Origin: Pontibacter pamirensis
GTDB taxonomy: Bacteria; Bacteroidota; Bacteroidia; Cytophagales; Hymenobacteraceae
Assembly: GCF_010015475.1 (NCBI RefSeq)
Contig: NZ_SSNI01000038.1
Location: 1 to 55,937, forward strand
Direction: 5' to 3'
Length of the DNA stretch: 55,937 bases
Shown: positions 14,102 through 22,259 of the stretch, piece by piece
Position numbering within the stretch: position 1 is the first letter of the stretch
How the letters are laid out: each line of letters starts with the position of its first letter
Made by a program: the position numbers and the translations under genes
Notes under the pieces: model-generated
The model's input: only the letters and a program-made list of their open reading frames with translations
The model's database searches: none
What the model was told of the DNA's origin: nothing

Positions 14102-14572
14102 ATGGAAAAGCTCATCCAAAACTCCTCCTTCTCCAAAGTGGCAGAAATTAAGCTCACTTACCGCGCTAAAGTGAAACCCTCCCAAAGGCCGCAGGTCACC
14201 TGCTCCACCGACTGCTACAATGTGCTAAAGGAAAGCTAGGACACAGGCAAGATAGAGTTTGTGGAACAGTTCAAGGTCATGCTCCTCAACAGGGCCAATA
14301 AGGTGCTGGGCATCTACGAGACCTCTACAGGAGGCGTGGCCGGCACCGTGGCGGACCCGAAGCTCATCTTCGTGGCGGCCCTGAAAGCCTGCGCCTCCTC
14401 CATCGTCCTCTGCCACAACCACCCCTCCGGCAACCTCAAGCCTAGCGCGGCTGACCTGCAGCTGACAAAGAAGATAAAACAGGGCGGGGAACTGCTCGAC
14501 ATCGCGGTGCTGGACCACATCATCCTCACCAGCGAGAGTTACTATTCGCTGGCAGACGAGGGGCTTTTATAG
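14102..14572 (+). pseudogene. radC: RadC/JAB-domain protein with in-frame amber codon
   Basis: The frame from ATG 14102 reads MEKLIQNSSFSKVAEIKLTY, meets TAG at 14237-14239 (codon 46), and then continues without shift as DTGKIEFVEQFKVMLLNRAN to LADEGLL. The second part has the JAB/MPN metal motif CHNHPSGNLKPS and LDHIILTS, so it is a plasmid-type RadC protein. Relatives have a Trp at the stop position (…K-x-x-W-D…), so a TGG-to-TAG change is likely. An internal ATG at 14261 could give a 103-residue product with the metal site but without the N-terminal strand. It lies 82 bp before the intact ardC-like gene, its usual neighbour. Confidence 0.8.
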
Positions 14573-14654
14573 CCCCTCTTTTCTTACAGGTGGAGCCATG
14601 GAATCAGAAGACGCTCCGGGATATAATTTATCAACAACTTAAATACTTAAAGCT

Positions 14655-15599
14655 ATGAACGCATATCAGAAATTCAATCAACTGGCAGACCAGGTGACAA
14701 ACGAAGTAATCGCGCAGCTGGAGCAGGGAAAAGTGCTCTGGCAGAAGCCCTGGAGCCCCTACGGCCTTCCGAAGAACCACTTCTCTGGCCGGCACTACGA
14801 AGGCTTCAATGCCTTTTACCTGAACTACATCACAGAGAAAAACAGCTTCACGATGCCCTACTTTCTCACCTATAAACAGGCGCAGGAATTGGGTGGCCAC
14901 GTGCGGAAAGGCGAGGAAGGCACTCAAGTCATCTACTGGAAAATATACGAAGAGAAGGCAGGTGAACATACCGGTGAGCAGGCAGAAGAGGAAAATGACA
15001 GGCACGGAATAAAATTCGTGCCTTTTATATGGACAGTGTTCAACATCGACCAGGTGGAAGGCATTGATTATAAACTGCCGGCAACTCCTGAGAAAACAGG
15101 GCAGCAGATCATCGAAGCCTGCCAACGCGTGGTGGACCACTACCCCCTGCCGCGCCCACAGATTCTGCACGGAGGGTCGCAAGCCTACTATGCGCCCGCC
15201 AGTGACAGGGTGCAGATGCCGGAGCTCAAAAAATTTGTTTCCTCCCAGGCATACCACGCTACGCTGTTCCATGAACTGATTCACTCCACCGGCCACCCCT
15301 CAAGGCTCAACCGCTTTACGGAAGAGGAGAAGGCAAGCCGTTTCGGTGATGAGAACTACAGCAAAGAAGAGTTAACAGCTGAGATGGGGGCCAGCTTCCT
15401 GTGTGCCTTCACCGGCATTAAAGAGGCTGTGTTTGAGAACTCTGTGGCGTACCTGCAGGGTTGGGCGAGTAAATTTAAAGATGACAAGACCATGATTATC
15501 TACGCGGGTGCCAGAGCTTTCAAAGCAGCTAACTATATACTGGACCTGAAGACGCAGGAGAATAAAGATGCGCTGCCTGCCGTGGCCATAGCTGCTTAA
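14655..15599 (+). CDS. ArdC-like antirestriction protein (ssDNA-binding domain plus zincin metallopeptidase)
   Basis: A 314-residue complete protein. Residues 1-130 form the ArdC N-terminal domain (WQKPWSPYGLPKNHFSGRHY, FLTYKQAQELGGHVRKGEEG), which binds single-stranded DNA in known ArdC. Residues about 185-300 are a zincin-like peptidase with HELIHSTGH, where the two His bind zinc and Glu is catalytic, and a downstream Glu in KEELTAEMGASFLC. Such proteins are carried by conjugative elements and protect incoming DNA from restriction in the new host (family knowledge). It follows the radC relic in the same direction and ends in a terminator at 15674. A decayed copy of its 3' end lies at 5498-5745. 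Confidence 0.85.
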   Translation: MNAYQKFNQLADQVTNEVIAQLEQGKVLWQKPWSPYGLPKNHFSGRHYEGFNAFYLNYITEKNSFTMPYFLTYKQAQELGGHVRKGEEGTQVIYWKIYEEKAGEHTGEQAEEENDRHGIKFVPFIWTVFNIDQVEGIDYKLPATPEKTGQQIIEACQRVVDHYPLPRPQILHGGSQAYYAPASDRVQMPELKKFVSSQAYHATLFHELIHSTGHPSRLNRFTEEEKASRFGDENYSKEELTAEMGASFLCAFTGIKEAVFENSVAYLQGWASKFKDDKTMIIYAGARAFKAANYILDLKTQENKDALPAVAIAA

Positions 15600-15673
15600 G
15601 TGGAGCGAAAAGTAATTTTGCCACCACTAAGCCATACATGTTACTGATATAATTCAGCTTTATAAGGCTACAG

Positions 15674-15713
15674 AAAAGGATGGCTCTTCATTAGGAGGAG
15701 CCATCCTTTTCTT
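15674..15713 (+). terminator. Rho-independent terminator after the ardC-like gene
   Basis: Stem AAAAGGATGGCTC / GAGCCATCCTTTT with a short loop and a following CTT, 75 bp after the stop codon. Confidence 0.85.
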
Positions 15714-15918
15714 ATAGTTAACCTTGTGTTGAAGCCACTTACCTTTTCGTTGCTGCTTCATGCAAGCAAAGTTATCTATCCGACATTTAACCGACATCAG
15801 AGGCTTTTATCTGACATCCTAGCTTCTGTAAACGTAGACAGTCCCTTTTTTCGCCTTCTTTCATCAGCAGTCCTTTATATACTAATCCCTTAAAGCCATT
15901 ACGACAGAGAAACAGTAG

Positions 15919-16098
15919 TTTGGAGGTGCCCCGTTTTGGGAATATATTCCTGAAAGCGATTCTTGGAGGCAGCTTAAGCCTTTCCCAAATATAAACCATA
16001 GCGGTAATGTGGCTTTCACCATACAAGGTAAGACATATGTCGCCGGAGGTTGGGGAGGTGAAGACCACAGCAAAGAGGTATGGGAGTTTACGCCATAG
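15919..16098 (+). pseudogene. C-terminal Kelch-repeat fragment
   Basis: Following a TAG at 15916, a 59-codon frame reads GGAPFWEYIPESDSWRQLKP, then FPNINHSGNVAFTIQGKTYV and AGGWGGEDHSKEVWEFTP before TAG 16096-16098. This is almost two Kelch propeller blades (F-W-E-Y-x-P-x-x-D-x-W, then a Gly pair and V-W-E-F). The rest of the propeller, needed for a stable fold, is absent upstream. The 15600-15918 stretch otherwise holds only the ardC terminator. A relic of a longer gene. Confidence 0.6.
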
Positions 16099-16125
16099 TC
16101 ACTACAGCAAAACATGCTGGAATAC

Positions 16126-16167
16126 TAGACAATGGAAGCCACTCAGAAGAGTGGCTTCCATTGTCTA
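16126..16167. terminator. 19-bp perfect inverted repeat after the Kelch relic
   Basis: Arms 16126-16144 and 16149-16167 (TAGACAATGGAAGCCACTC and its complement) are perfect around an AGAA loop, 28 bp past the Kelch stop and 61 bp past the YhcG stop on the other strand. It could terminate both convergent units, although neither side has a long T-run. Confidence 0.7.
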
Positions 16168-16228
16168 TAGGCTATTTCTCCACCTTCTTCTATGACCAAT
16201 ACCCATCGCCCTGTGGAACAGAGGGAGG

Positions 16229-17347
16229 CTAATTTCTTTCGCTGCCACCGTTGCTTTGAAGCCTTCTTCCCAGTTCTTCCTCCAGCTCCTCAATGGAGGG
16301 CAGCTCCCCTTTCAACTCCTCCGGAACGGCATGCATCAGCCGGTACTCAGCCACGCCCAGCGGGGCTGTCGCATTTTTCAGCGAGTACTCGACCACGACC
16401 TTGTTCGGCGTCTTGCAAAGCAGAATGCCGATGCTCGGGTTGTCATTCGGGTGCCGCAGCTGCGCATCCACCGCGTTGAGGTAGAAACTCAGCTTCCCCG
16501 CGTATTCCGGCTGGAACTCCGTCACCTTCAGCTCCACCACCACATGGCAGCGCAACTTGGTGTGGTACAGCAAGACATCCAAATAAAAATCATCCCCTCC
16601 GACGTTGAGCCGGTACTGCCTGCCCATGTAGGCGAAGCCTTGGCCCAACTCCAACAGAAACTTCGTAACCTGATCAGCCAGCGCGTCCTCCAGGTCCTTC
16701 TCCCGTGCCTCGGGGCCAAGGCTGAGGAAATCGAAGTTATAGGGGTTCTTGAGCGTTTCGTTTGCCAGATCCGCCTGGGGCTTGGGAAGCGTCAGGTCAA
16801 AGTTGTTCAGGGCTTTCCCCTGTCTCCTGTACAGGCCGCTCTCCAGCTGGTGCTGCAGTACGGCGCGTGACCAGCCGTGGCGTATCGTCTCGCTTACGTA
16901 AAAGAGCGCCTCTCTGACGTCTGAGCACTTGGTCACTATCTCGCGGTTATGCCCCCACGGAATTGATCCCACAAGCTGTGGGATTAATTCCTGTTCGCTA
17001 TTCAGGGGAGGCACCTGGCTTAATTGTCCCACAAGCTGTGGGACTGATTCCCGCTCTCTGCTGTAGAATAGGTACCACTTCCTGACATAGAAGAGGTTGG
17101 TCCTGGAGAAGCCCTTCATCTCGGGAAAGGCGGCGCTGAGATCCCTTGACAGCTGCTCGATCAGCGCATCACCCCAGCCCGCCTCCTGCTGCTTCTCCAC
17201 GATTCCCCTCCCTAGCTGCCAGTACACCAGCATTAGCTCTGTGTTCACCCTGACCGCCGCCTTCAGCTGCGAAACCCGTATTCTGTCCTTCAGGCCTGCT
17301 AACCAGGACTGATAATGCTCTATCCGATTTAGGTCAATTTCTGCCAT
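16229..17347 (-). CDS. YhcG-type PDDEXK nuclease family protein (DUF1016)
   Basis: A 372-residue protein. The N-terminal DUF1016 region includes KAAVRVNTELMLVYWQLGR, FSRTNLFYVRKWYLFYS and WSRAVLQHQLESGLYRR. The C-terminal PDDEXK domain shows GDDFYLDVLLYHTKLRCHV, with the catalytic Asp, and VVVELKVTEFQPEYAGKLSF, with the Glu-x-Lys pair. Members are suspected nucleases frequently found beside mobile elements and restriction or defence genes; no reaction is established. Its linker carries a 20-residue tandem duplication with the motif PQLVG (see the repeat entry). It stands alone, convergent with the Kelch relic. The frame is intact in a region of decayed genes, which suggests it arrived later or is maintained. 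Confidence 0.85.
   Translation of the reverse strand: MAEIDLNRIEHYQSWLAGLKDRIRVSQLKAAVRVNTELMLVYWQLGRGIVEKQQEAGWGDALIEQLSRDLSAAFPEMKGFSRTNLFYVRKWYLFYSRERESVPQLVGQLSQVPPLNSEQELIPQLVGSIPWGHNREIVTKCSDVREALFYVSETIRHGWSRAVLQHQLESGLYRRQGKALNNFDLTLPKPQADLANETLKNPYNFDFLSLGPEAREKDLEDALADQVTKFLLELGQGFAYMGRQYRLNVGGDDFYLDVLLYHTKLRCHVVVELKVTEFQPEYAGKLSFYLNAVDAQLRHPNDNPSIGILLCKTPNKVVVEYSLKNATAPLGVAEYRLMHAVPEELKGELPSIEELEEELGRRLQSNGGSERN
16967..17043. repeat. Two copies of a 17-bp palindrome, 60 bp apart, inside the yhcG-like gene
   Basis: TCCCACAAGCTGTGGGA occurs at 16967-16983 and 17027-17043, together with some flanking similarity. The period of 60 keeps the frame and duplicates about 20 codons, giving two PQLVG motifs between the two protein domains. 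Confidence 0.9.
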
Positions 17348-17900
17348 TCCTAATATTACACCATTGCACGTACAGCCGCAAGAGCAAGTCTCATAAATCC
17401 ATTTGATTTTACAATATGAGACGGGCAGGCACTCTTCATAAATCAGCAGCCATTCGGCCCGTCATAATAGAAGTACCGCTGTACTATCTCTCACTTTATT
17501 ACATACTGCATCTGCAAAGCACGAATATAGAAAGTAAACAACACCTTCTACACCCCCTATTCTCACCCCTGCCATTAGAGACCCATCACCCACTGGAGCA
17601 CTCTAAAGCTACTACTCAATAAACAGCATAAGCCTGGTAACCAGGTGAAACAAAGTAAACAGACAAAGCAGGCTAATTAGTGAAAACATTGTAACTGCTA
17701 CAAAAGGGGAAAGAAAGAAGCCAGGCTATTGCAGCTCTCCGAAACAGCATTGTCGGGAGCAATTTCGTTTTTGGCTCATATGCTGCACAACCGGCATCCC
17801 TGTAGCTGTCTAATGACTTCCAGGCAGGGGCTACAACTAAACCTGCACGTTCTCATCCCCCAGCACATTAAACATTAAAAGCTTGGTTGTTCACCTTTGG
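17348..17900. other. Intergenic region between the nuclease and integrase genes
   Basis: 553 bases with no convincing frame, RNA gene or strong hairpin. It should contain the promoter of the minus-strand nuclease gene and the 3' end signals of the integrase gene. Confidence 0.4.
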
Positions 17901-19115
17901 CTATATCTTAAACTTGTCTTTGAGCAACTGCATGTCTTCGCTTACCTTCTGGTCCAGTATCTTGGCGTAGTGCTGCGTGGTCTTGATGTTGGTGTGGCCC
18001 AGCATCCGGCTCACGGACTCGATAGGCACCCCGTTCGAGAGCGTGACGGTGGTGGCAAAGGTATGGCGGGCGATGTGGAAGGTGAGCGGCTTATGGATGC
18101 CGCACAGGTCTGCTATCTCCTTGAGGTAGGCGTTCATCTTCTGGTTGCTCAGCACCGGGAGCACCCTGTCCTGGTTGAGGCACTGCGGATGTTCATCATA
18201 TTTTTCCAGAATGGTCATGGCCGTAGGCAGCAGTGAAATCCTGGAGGTGGTGTCGGTCTTCTGGCGGCTGGTGTATATCCACTTCCCCCCGTCCGGGCCG
18301 GTAACGATTTCGGAGCGTTTCAGCTTCTGCACATCCGCGTATGCTAGGCCGGTGAAGCAGCTGAAAAGGAAAATGTCCCGCACCTGGCTGAGCCGCTCCA
18401 TCTCAAACTCCCTTCCTGCCATTTTCTGCAGCTCTTCCTTAGAAAGGAAGGCCCGCACCACCTCCTTTTTGCTCATCTTGAAGCCCAGGAAAGGGTCGCG
18501 CTGCAGCCAGCCGTTCTTCATGCAAATGTGGATTACCTTCTTAAAGTTGCCCAGGTACTTCATCGTGGTGTTGTGGGCACAGCCCCTGACGCTCTTGAGC
18601 CAGAACTCATAGTCGGAGATAAAGCCGAAGTCGAGCCTCTTCACGTCAATGTCTTCTGCCTTATACTTCCACTTAATGAAATTGAGGGTATGAAGCAAGG
18701 AGGTCTTGTAGCGCTCCAGCGTGCCCGGCGCAAAGTCTTTCCCCACCAGCTGCTCTACCTGCTCATTGTGCTTTTGGAACACCTCAAGCAGCATGACGGG
18801 CTTCTCCTCCACCCCCAGCCACTTATCCCGGAGTGTCTCTGTTGTCACCGGCTTTCCTTCCTGCAGGAGCTCCTGTTGATAGGCATATACTTTAGACCTC
18901 AGTAGGTCCAGGTATGAGTTTATTCTCCTGCCCTCCTCGGTGTTCCCTTTCACACGGCCTGCCTCCACAGACCATTTACCGGGAACGACGTTACGGTTTG
19001 TGCAGGTTTCGAAACGCTTTCCGTTGATGGTGACGCGCAGGTAGATAGGCAGCAGGTTATCGCTGGTGGTCCTGGATTTCTTGCCGTAGAACAGGATGCT
19101 GATTTTTGTGTCCAT
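17901..19115 (-). CDS. Tyrosine recombinase/integrase (Bacteroidota mobile-element type)
   Basis: A 404-residue site-specific recombinase that would integrate and excise the island. An N-terminal arm-binding domain (MDTKISILFYGKKSRTTSDN) is followed by a SAM-like core-binding domain (about 110-210) and the catalytic domain: KTDTTSRISLL with the beta-hairpin Lys, HIARHTFATTV with His and the second Arg, LGHTNIKTTQHYAKI with His and the nucleophile Tyr. At the first Arg position the sequence is FTGLAYADV, i.e. Ala, as in CTnDOT-like integrases that lack this Arg (family knowledge). It sits about 250 bp from the 3' end of tRNA-Ser and reads away from it. The palindrome at 19166-19190 lies in its leader. 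Confidence 0.92.
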   Translation of the reverse strand: MDTKISILFYGKKSRTTSDNLLPIYLRVTINGKRFETCTNRNVVPGKWSVEAGRVKGNTEEGRRINSYLDLLRSKVYAYQQELLQEGKPVTTETLRDKWLGVEEKPVMLLEVFQKHNEQVEQLVGKDFAPGTLERYKTSLLHTLNFIKWKYKAEDIDVKRLDFGFISDYEFWLKSVRGCAHNTTMKYLGNFKKVIHICMKNGWLQRDPFLGFKMSKKEVVRAFLSKEELQKMAGREFEMERLSQVRDIFLFSCFTGLAYADVQKLKRSEIVTGPDGGKWIYTSRQKTDTTSRISLLPTAMTILEKYDEHPQCLNQDRVLPVLSNQKMNAYLKEIADLCGIHKPLTFHIARHTFATTVTLSNGVPIESVSRMLGHTNIKTTQHYAKILDQKVSEDMQLLKDKFKI

Positions 19116-19165
19116 TTCGTTTCCTCCTTTTACTGTTTAAGTTAACATTCATTTGCAGGCTCCAC

Positions 19166-19190
19166 AAGATGTACAATACCTGTACATCTT
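19166..19190. promoter_or_regulatory. Perfect palindrome in the integrase leader (candidate operator)
   Basis: AAGATGTAC, 7 bases, GTACATCTT, about 50 bp upstream of the integrase start. A near copy lies at 12420-12444 before the integrase fragment. Symmetry and position suggest a dimeric repressor site or a recombinase arm site. Confidence 0.5.
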
Positions 19191-19209
19191 GCTGTAAATC
19201 AAAAGGATA

Positions 19210-19257
19210 CAGCAAATTCGGATACCAAGAATTATTTTGACTTTTGGTATCCGAATT
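19210..19257. other. Candidate attachment region: 14-bp inverted repeat next to the integrase
   Basis: AATTCGGATACCAA (19215-19228) and TTGGTATCCGAATT (19244-19257) are perfect complements. The left arm overlaps CAGCAAATTCG (19210-19220), the end point of the sequence shared with 12464-12474. GATACCAA also occurs in the 3' flank of tRNA-Ser (as TTGGTATC at 19352-19359). Position between integrase and tRNA suggests an attachment site, but the other island end is outside the window, so the crossover cannot be defined. Confidence 0.45.
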
Positions 19258-19309
19258 GTACCCCTTAGGATGGAGAAAAACTGAATGATTTAGCTAGGTT
19301 ACGGAAACG

Positions 19310-19345
19310 AAAAAGCCCGTAAATCAACGATTTACGGGCTTTTTG
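19310..19345 (-). terminator. Rho-independent terminator of tRNA-Ser
   Basis: A-rich/T-rich flanked stem AAAAAGCCCGTAAAT / ATTTACGGGCTTTTT with a 5-base loop. It lies 23 bp past the tRNA 3' end on the minus strand and is symmetric enough to act in both directions. Confidence 0.88.
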
Positions 19346-19367
19346 CTCTTTTTGGTATCGCTACCGG

Positions 19368-19452
19368 CAGAGAGAGAGGGATTCGAACCCCCGGACCTGT
19401 TACAGTCAACGGTTTTCAAGACCGCCGCATTCGACCGCTCTGCCATCTCTCT
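19368..19452 (-). tRNA. tRNA-Ser (anticodon UGA)
   Basis: Reading the minus strand, the acceptor stem AGAGAGA pairs with TCTCTCT. The D-arm starts GCAGAGCGG. The anticodon arm GCGGT-CTTGAAA-ACCGT gives anticodon TGA. A long variable arm, as expected for serine tRNA, is followed by the T-arm GGGGG-TTCGAAT-CCCTC and discriminator G. CCA is not encoded. It is a housekeeping tRNA and a likely integration landmark for the island whose integrase lies on its 3' side. Confidence 0.95.
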
Positions 19453-19635
19453 TTCTTGATTCGTGTACAAAAGTAGGGGCTTGCACTGAATTATCAAAAC
19501 TATACGATGAAATTTTTCAGCATCTCCGGCACTTAAAATGTAAACTCCTGACTGTGAAGCCAGAATTTGTTCTTATCTAAAAGAAATATATTACATCTGC
19601 TGCCACAATAGAAGATCAGAATACCTATGGCTGCA

Positions 19636-20604
19636 TCAGGCTTTAGCTGTACGAACCCCGGCGGTTGCCCTTTTCCGTACCAGGCGCTTTGTAACAGTGT
19701 CAATGCTCACATTAATCTCAAAGCCGAGTATGAGAATCATAGATACGAAGTCAAGCCAGATCATCAAACCGATAAGAGCCCCGATAGAGCCATAGAATTT
19801 ATTGTAGCTATCGAAGGCGCTGATGTAAAAGGAGAAGATCATCGACACCAGGAAAATAAGCCCTGTGGCCACTACCGCACCAGCAGAGAAGAAAGGCCAT
19901 TTATCCTCAATGGCAGGTACAAAGTAGTAGATGAGCGATGTTGCGAGCAGGAAAAGCAGCACAATGGCGATATATTTCAGTATCACCAGCAAGGTATAGG
20001 TATAACTTTCCGTTACCACCTCATAAAAAACCAGCACATCCAGTATCCATTGCCCGAAGAAAATAGTGGCTACCGCCGTAAACAGGATGAAGGCCAGCAC
20101 CACCGTAAGCGCTGTGGCTATTAGCCGTTTCTTCATGTACCTGCGCTTATAAAAGGTATGGTACTTCTTATCAAAGGCATCCATTAAAGACATAATGCCA
20201 TTGGTAGAGAGGACCAGTGCAAACAGGAAACCGAACGAGAGCAAGCCGCCGCGTGGTTTGTTTACGATATCCTCAATGGTGGAATAAGCAACGGCATACA
20301 TCTCCTCTGGCATAAAATCCGCTATAAAGTTGAGGATACTCTCGCTTAGGTCAAGAGACAGCACACTAGGAATGTAAGGGATGAGCGTGAAAAGGAAGAT
20401 GATGCTTGGGAAAATGGCCAGCGTAAAGTTAAACGCCATGTAAGACGCCCGCTTCGTGATCGAGTCCAAGCGAAGTTCTCCCAGAAGCACGTCTGCTACG
20501 TCATACACTGAAGATCGGCCGTTGTTAAAACGCCAGCGCTTCAGGAAAACGATGAACTTGCGGTACGCCCTGCGGCGTTTCAGATATTGCTGGTTTAACC
20601 TCAT
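19636..20604 (-). CDS. YihY/BrkB-family inner-membrane protein
   Basis: A 322-residue integral membrane protein with about six hydrophobic segments: ITKRASYMAFNFTLAIFPSI near 55-75, then GLLSFGFLFALVLSTNGIM, IATALTVVLAFILFTAVATI, LLVILKYIAIVLLFLLATSL, FFSAGAVVATGLIFLVSMI and ALIGLMIWLDFVSMILILGF. These match the YihY/UPF0761 family in order and spacing. The function is not settled; the old ribonuclease BN label is wrong for the family. Its ATG overlaps the stop of the upstream thioesterase gene by 4 bases, so the two are translated from one message. Confidence 0.87.
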   Translation of the reverse strand: MRLNQQYLKRRRAYRKFIVFLKRWRFNNGRSSVYDVADVLLGELRLDSITKRASYMAFNFTLAIFPSIIFLFTLIPYIPSVLSLDLSESILNFIADFMPEEMYAVAYSTIEDIVNKPRGGLLSFGFLFALVLSTNGIMSLMDAFDKKYHTFYKRRYMKKRLIATALTVVLAFILFTAVATIFFGQWILDVLVFYEVVTESYTYTLLVILKYIAIVLLFLLATSLIYYFVPAIEDKWPFFSAGAVVATGLIFLVSMIFSFYISAFDSYNKFYGSIGALIGLMIWLDFVSMILILGFEINVSIDTVTKRLVRKRATAGVRTAKA

Positions 20605-21014
20605 TCACTAAAGTAACGGTCCATTTTCTGGTGTATCAGGTCAGGTACCGCTGTGGGCCTGCCTGTTTTCATGTCTACGAAAACCATAGTGGTTTCACCC
20701 ACATTTAACATGATTCCCTCCTCATTATATACTTCATACTCAAAAAGTATGCGCGACCCAGAAGGCTTATTCTTCAACAGAAGCTTGATGGTGAGCCTGT
20801 CATCGTACTTAGCCGGGCGAATGTACTTGCATTTCAGTTCCAGCACCGGCATCATTGTACCGGTTGCTTCCATCTCCTTGTACTCAATGCCCAACCTTCT
20901 GAAAACTTCAGTACGCGCTACCTCATAGTAGGCGGCATAGTTACCATAGTAGACATAGCCCATCTGGTCGGTCTCGGCATAGCGCACCCGTATCTGTACT
21001 TCTGATTCAAACAT
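20601..21014 (-). CDS. Acyl-CoA thioesterase, YbgC/FadM-like hotdog fold
   Basis: A 137-residue protein with the family signature VRYAETDQMGYVYYGNYAAY, in which Asp and the following Tyr/Gly line the active site, and YYEVARTEVFRRLGIEY. Such enzymes hydrolyse short-to-medium acyl-CoA in the cytoplasm. It is complete and of normal length. The stop overlaps the ATG of the BrkB-like gene (ATGA), which indicates an operon. No signal peptide. The substrate cannot be told from sequence. Confidence 0.88.
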   Translation of the reverse strand: MFESEVQIRVRYAETDQMGYVYYGNYAAYYEVARTEVFRRLGIEYKEMEATGTMMPVLELKCKYIRPAKYDDRLTIKLLLKNKPSGSRILFEYEVYNEEGIMLNVGETTMVFVDMKTGRPTAVPDLIHQKMDRYFSE

Positions 21015-21194
21015 TCTTTTTAAATTGTTGAATAATTAAATTGTTTGATTGCTAAACTACGACTACTGAATGGTTGAGATGAATTATCTAGTTTATACCT
21101 GATTCATGTTGGCATCTATAATCCCGGTGTGATGAACCCGAACCAAAATCAAAAAGCACTACACGTATAACAATTAAACCATCAAATCAAAAAA

Positions 21195-22259
21195 TTACTT
21201 CAGGATATTGCGCTCGTTCAGGGCGCGGTGGAAACGGCGCGCATTGGCCTGGTGCTCAGACACTGTAGTGGCAAAGGCATGGTATCCGGAGAAATCCTCC
21301 TTTGCACAGAAATAAAGGTAATTATGCTGTTCCGGGTTGAGCACTGCATCTATGCTGGAGATGTTCGGCACGTTGATAGGCCCCGGAGGCAAACCTTTGT
21401 ATTTATAGGTATTGTAAGGCGAGTCATGAGCTAGGTGCACGTTCAGTACGCGGCGGATGGTGAAGTCGCGCACGGCGAACACCACAGTTGGGTCTGCTTG
21501 CAACAGCATGCCCTTGTCCAGGCGGTTCAGGTATACCCCTGCCACCCTTGGCTTTTCATCGCTCTTCAGCGTTTCGGCCTGTACAATAGAGGCCAGTGTA
21601 GACACCTCCTGCTGCGAAAGCCCCATCTTATCGGCTTTTGCCTTGCGCTCTGGTGTCCAGAATTTGTCATACTCCGTTTTCATGCGCTCCAGCAGTGCGG
21701 GCGCTGTGGTGGTCCAATATACTTCGTAGGTGTTCGGGATAAACATGCTGACGATGTTCGTGGTGTCGAAGCCAAGCGAGGCAAGATATGCCTCATTGTT
21801 CAGCAGGCTGTCTACCTCCTCTTCGCTGGCCTCCACGTTAGCGGCCAGCTTTTCAGCAAGTTGGTTACGCAGGCGGATGTTGGCAAAGGTCAGGTTGAGC
21901 GGTGTTTGCTGCCCGAGGCGCAACACACCAATTAACTGGCGGTTGCTCCAGCCATGTTCCAGCTCGTAACGCCCTGGCTTCACCAACTCATTATAGTCCA
22001 TCAGTTTCGACATAAAGCGCAACGACAGCTTGTCGATAATCACGCCGGTGGCCTCTATGGAGTCCATTGCCTCCTCGTAAGTGGCTCCGGTCGGAATGAG
22101 CACATATGTCTCGCGGTTCTTCGTGTCTACGTTTGCGGTGTACACAATCTGGTACGCGTAATAAGAGAAGCTCACGAACAGGAACAGGAGCAGCACAATC
22201 AGGCCGGGCACCAGCATGCTCTTCTGTTTCTTCTTTCTTCTTGCTATTGGTTTATTCAC
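21195..22259 (-). CDS. mltG: MltG, endolytic murein transglycosylase
   Basis: A 354-residue membrane-anchored enzyme that cleaves nascent peptidoglycan strands. One N-terminal helix (LVPGLIVLLLFLFVSFSYYA), then a LysM-like region and the YceG domain with TLASIVQAETLKSDEKPRV, where the Glu of QAET is the catalytic residue, and NRLDKGMLLQADPTVVFAV. The C-terminal part has YNTYKYKGLPPGPINVPN and NYLYFCA. Start chosen: GTG at 22259, because the stop of a short upstream frame overlaps it and no longer frame exists. The N-terminal IARRKKKQK is nearly repeated in that leader (22256-22291). Confidence 0.93.
   Translation of the reverse strand: MNKPIARRKKKQKSMLVPGLIVLLLFLFVSFSYYAYQIVYTANVDTKNRETYVLIPTGATYEEAMDSIEATGVIIDKLSLRFMSKLMDYNELVKPGRYELEHGWSNRQLIGVLRLGQQTPLNLTFANIRLRNQLAEKLAANVEASEEEVDSLLNNEAYLASLGFDTTNIVSMFIPNTYEVYWTTTAPALLERMKTEYDKFWTPERKAKADKMGLSQQEVSTLASIVQAETLKSDEKPRVAGVYLNRLDKGMLLQADPTVVFAVRDFTIRRVLNVHLAHDSPYNTYKYKGLPPGPINVPNISSIDAVLNPEQHNYLYFCAKEDFSGYHAFATTVSEHQANARRFHRALNERNILK

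Noticed and set aside
15787..16115. Two minus-strand frames over the Kelch fragment
   Set aside because: The opposite strand carries a clear Kelch motif, so these are shadows.
19627..20124. Plus-strand frame opposite the BrkB-like gene
   Set aside because: Composition follows the complementary strand of membrane-helix codons; no family resemblance.
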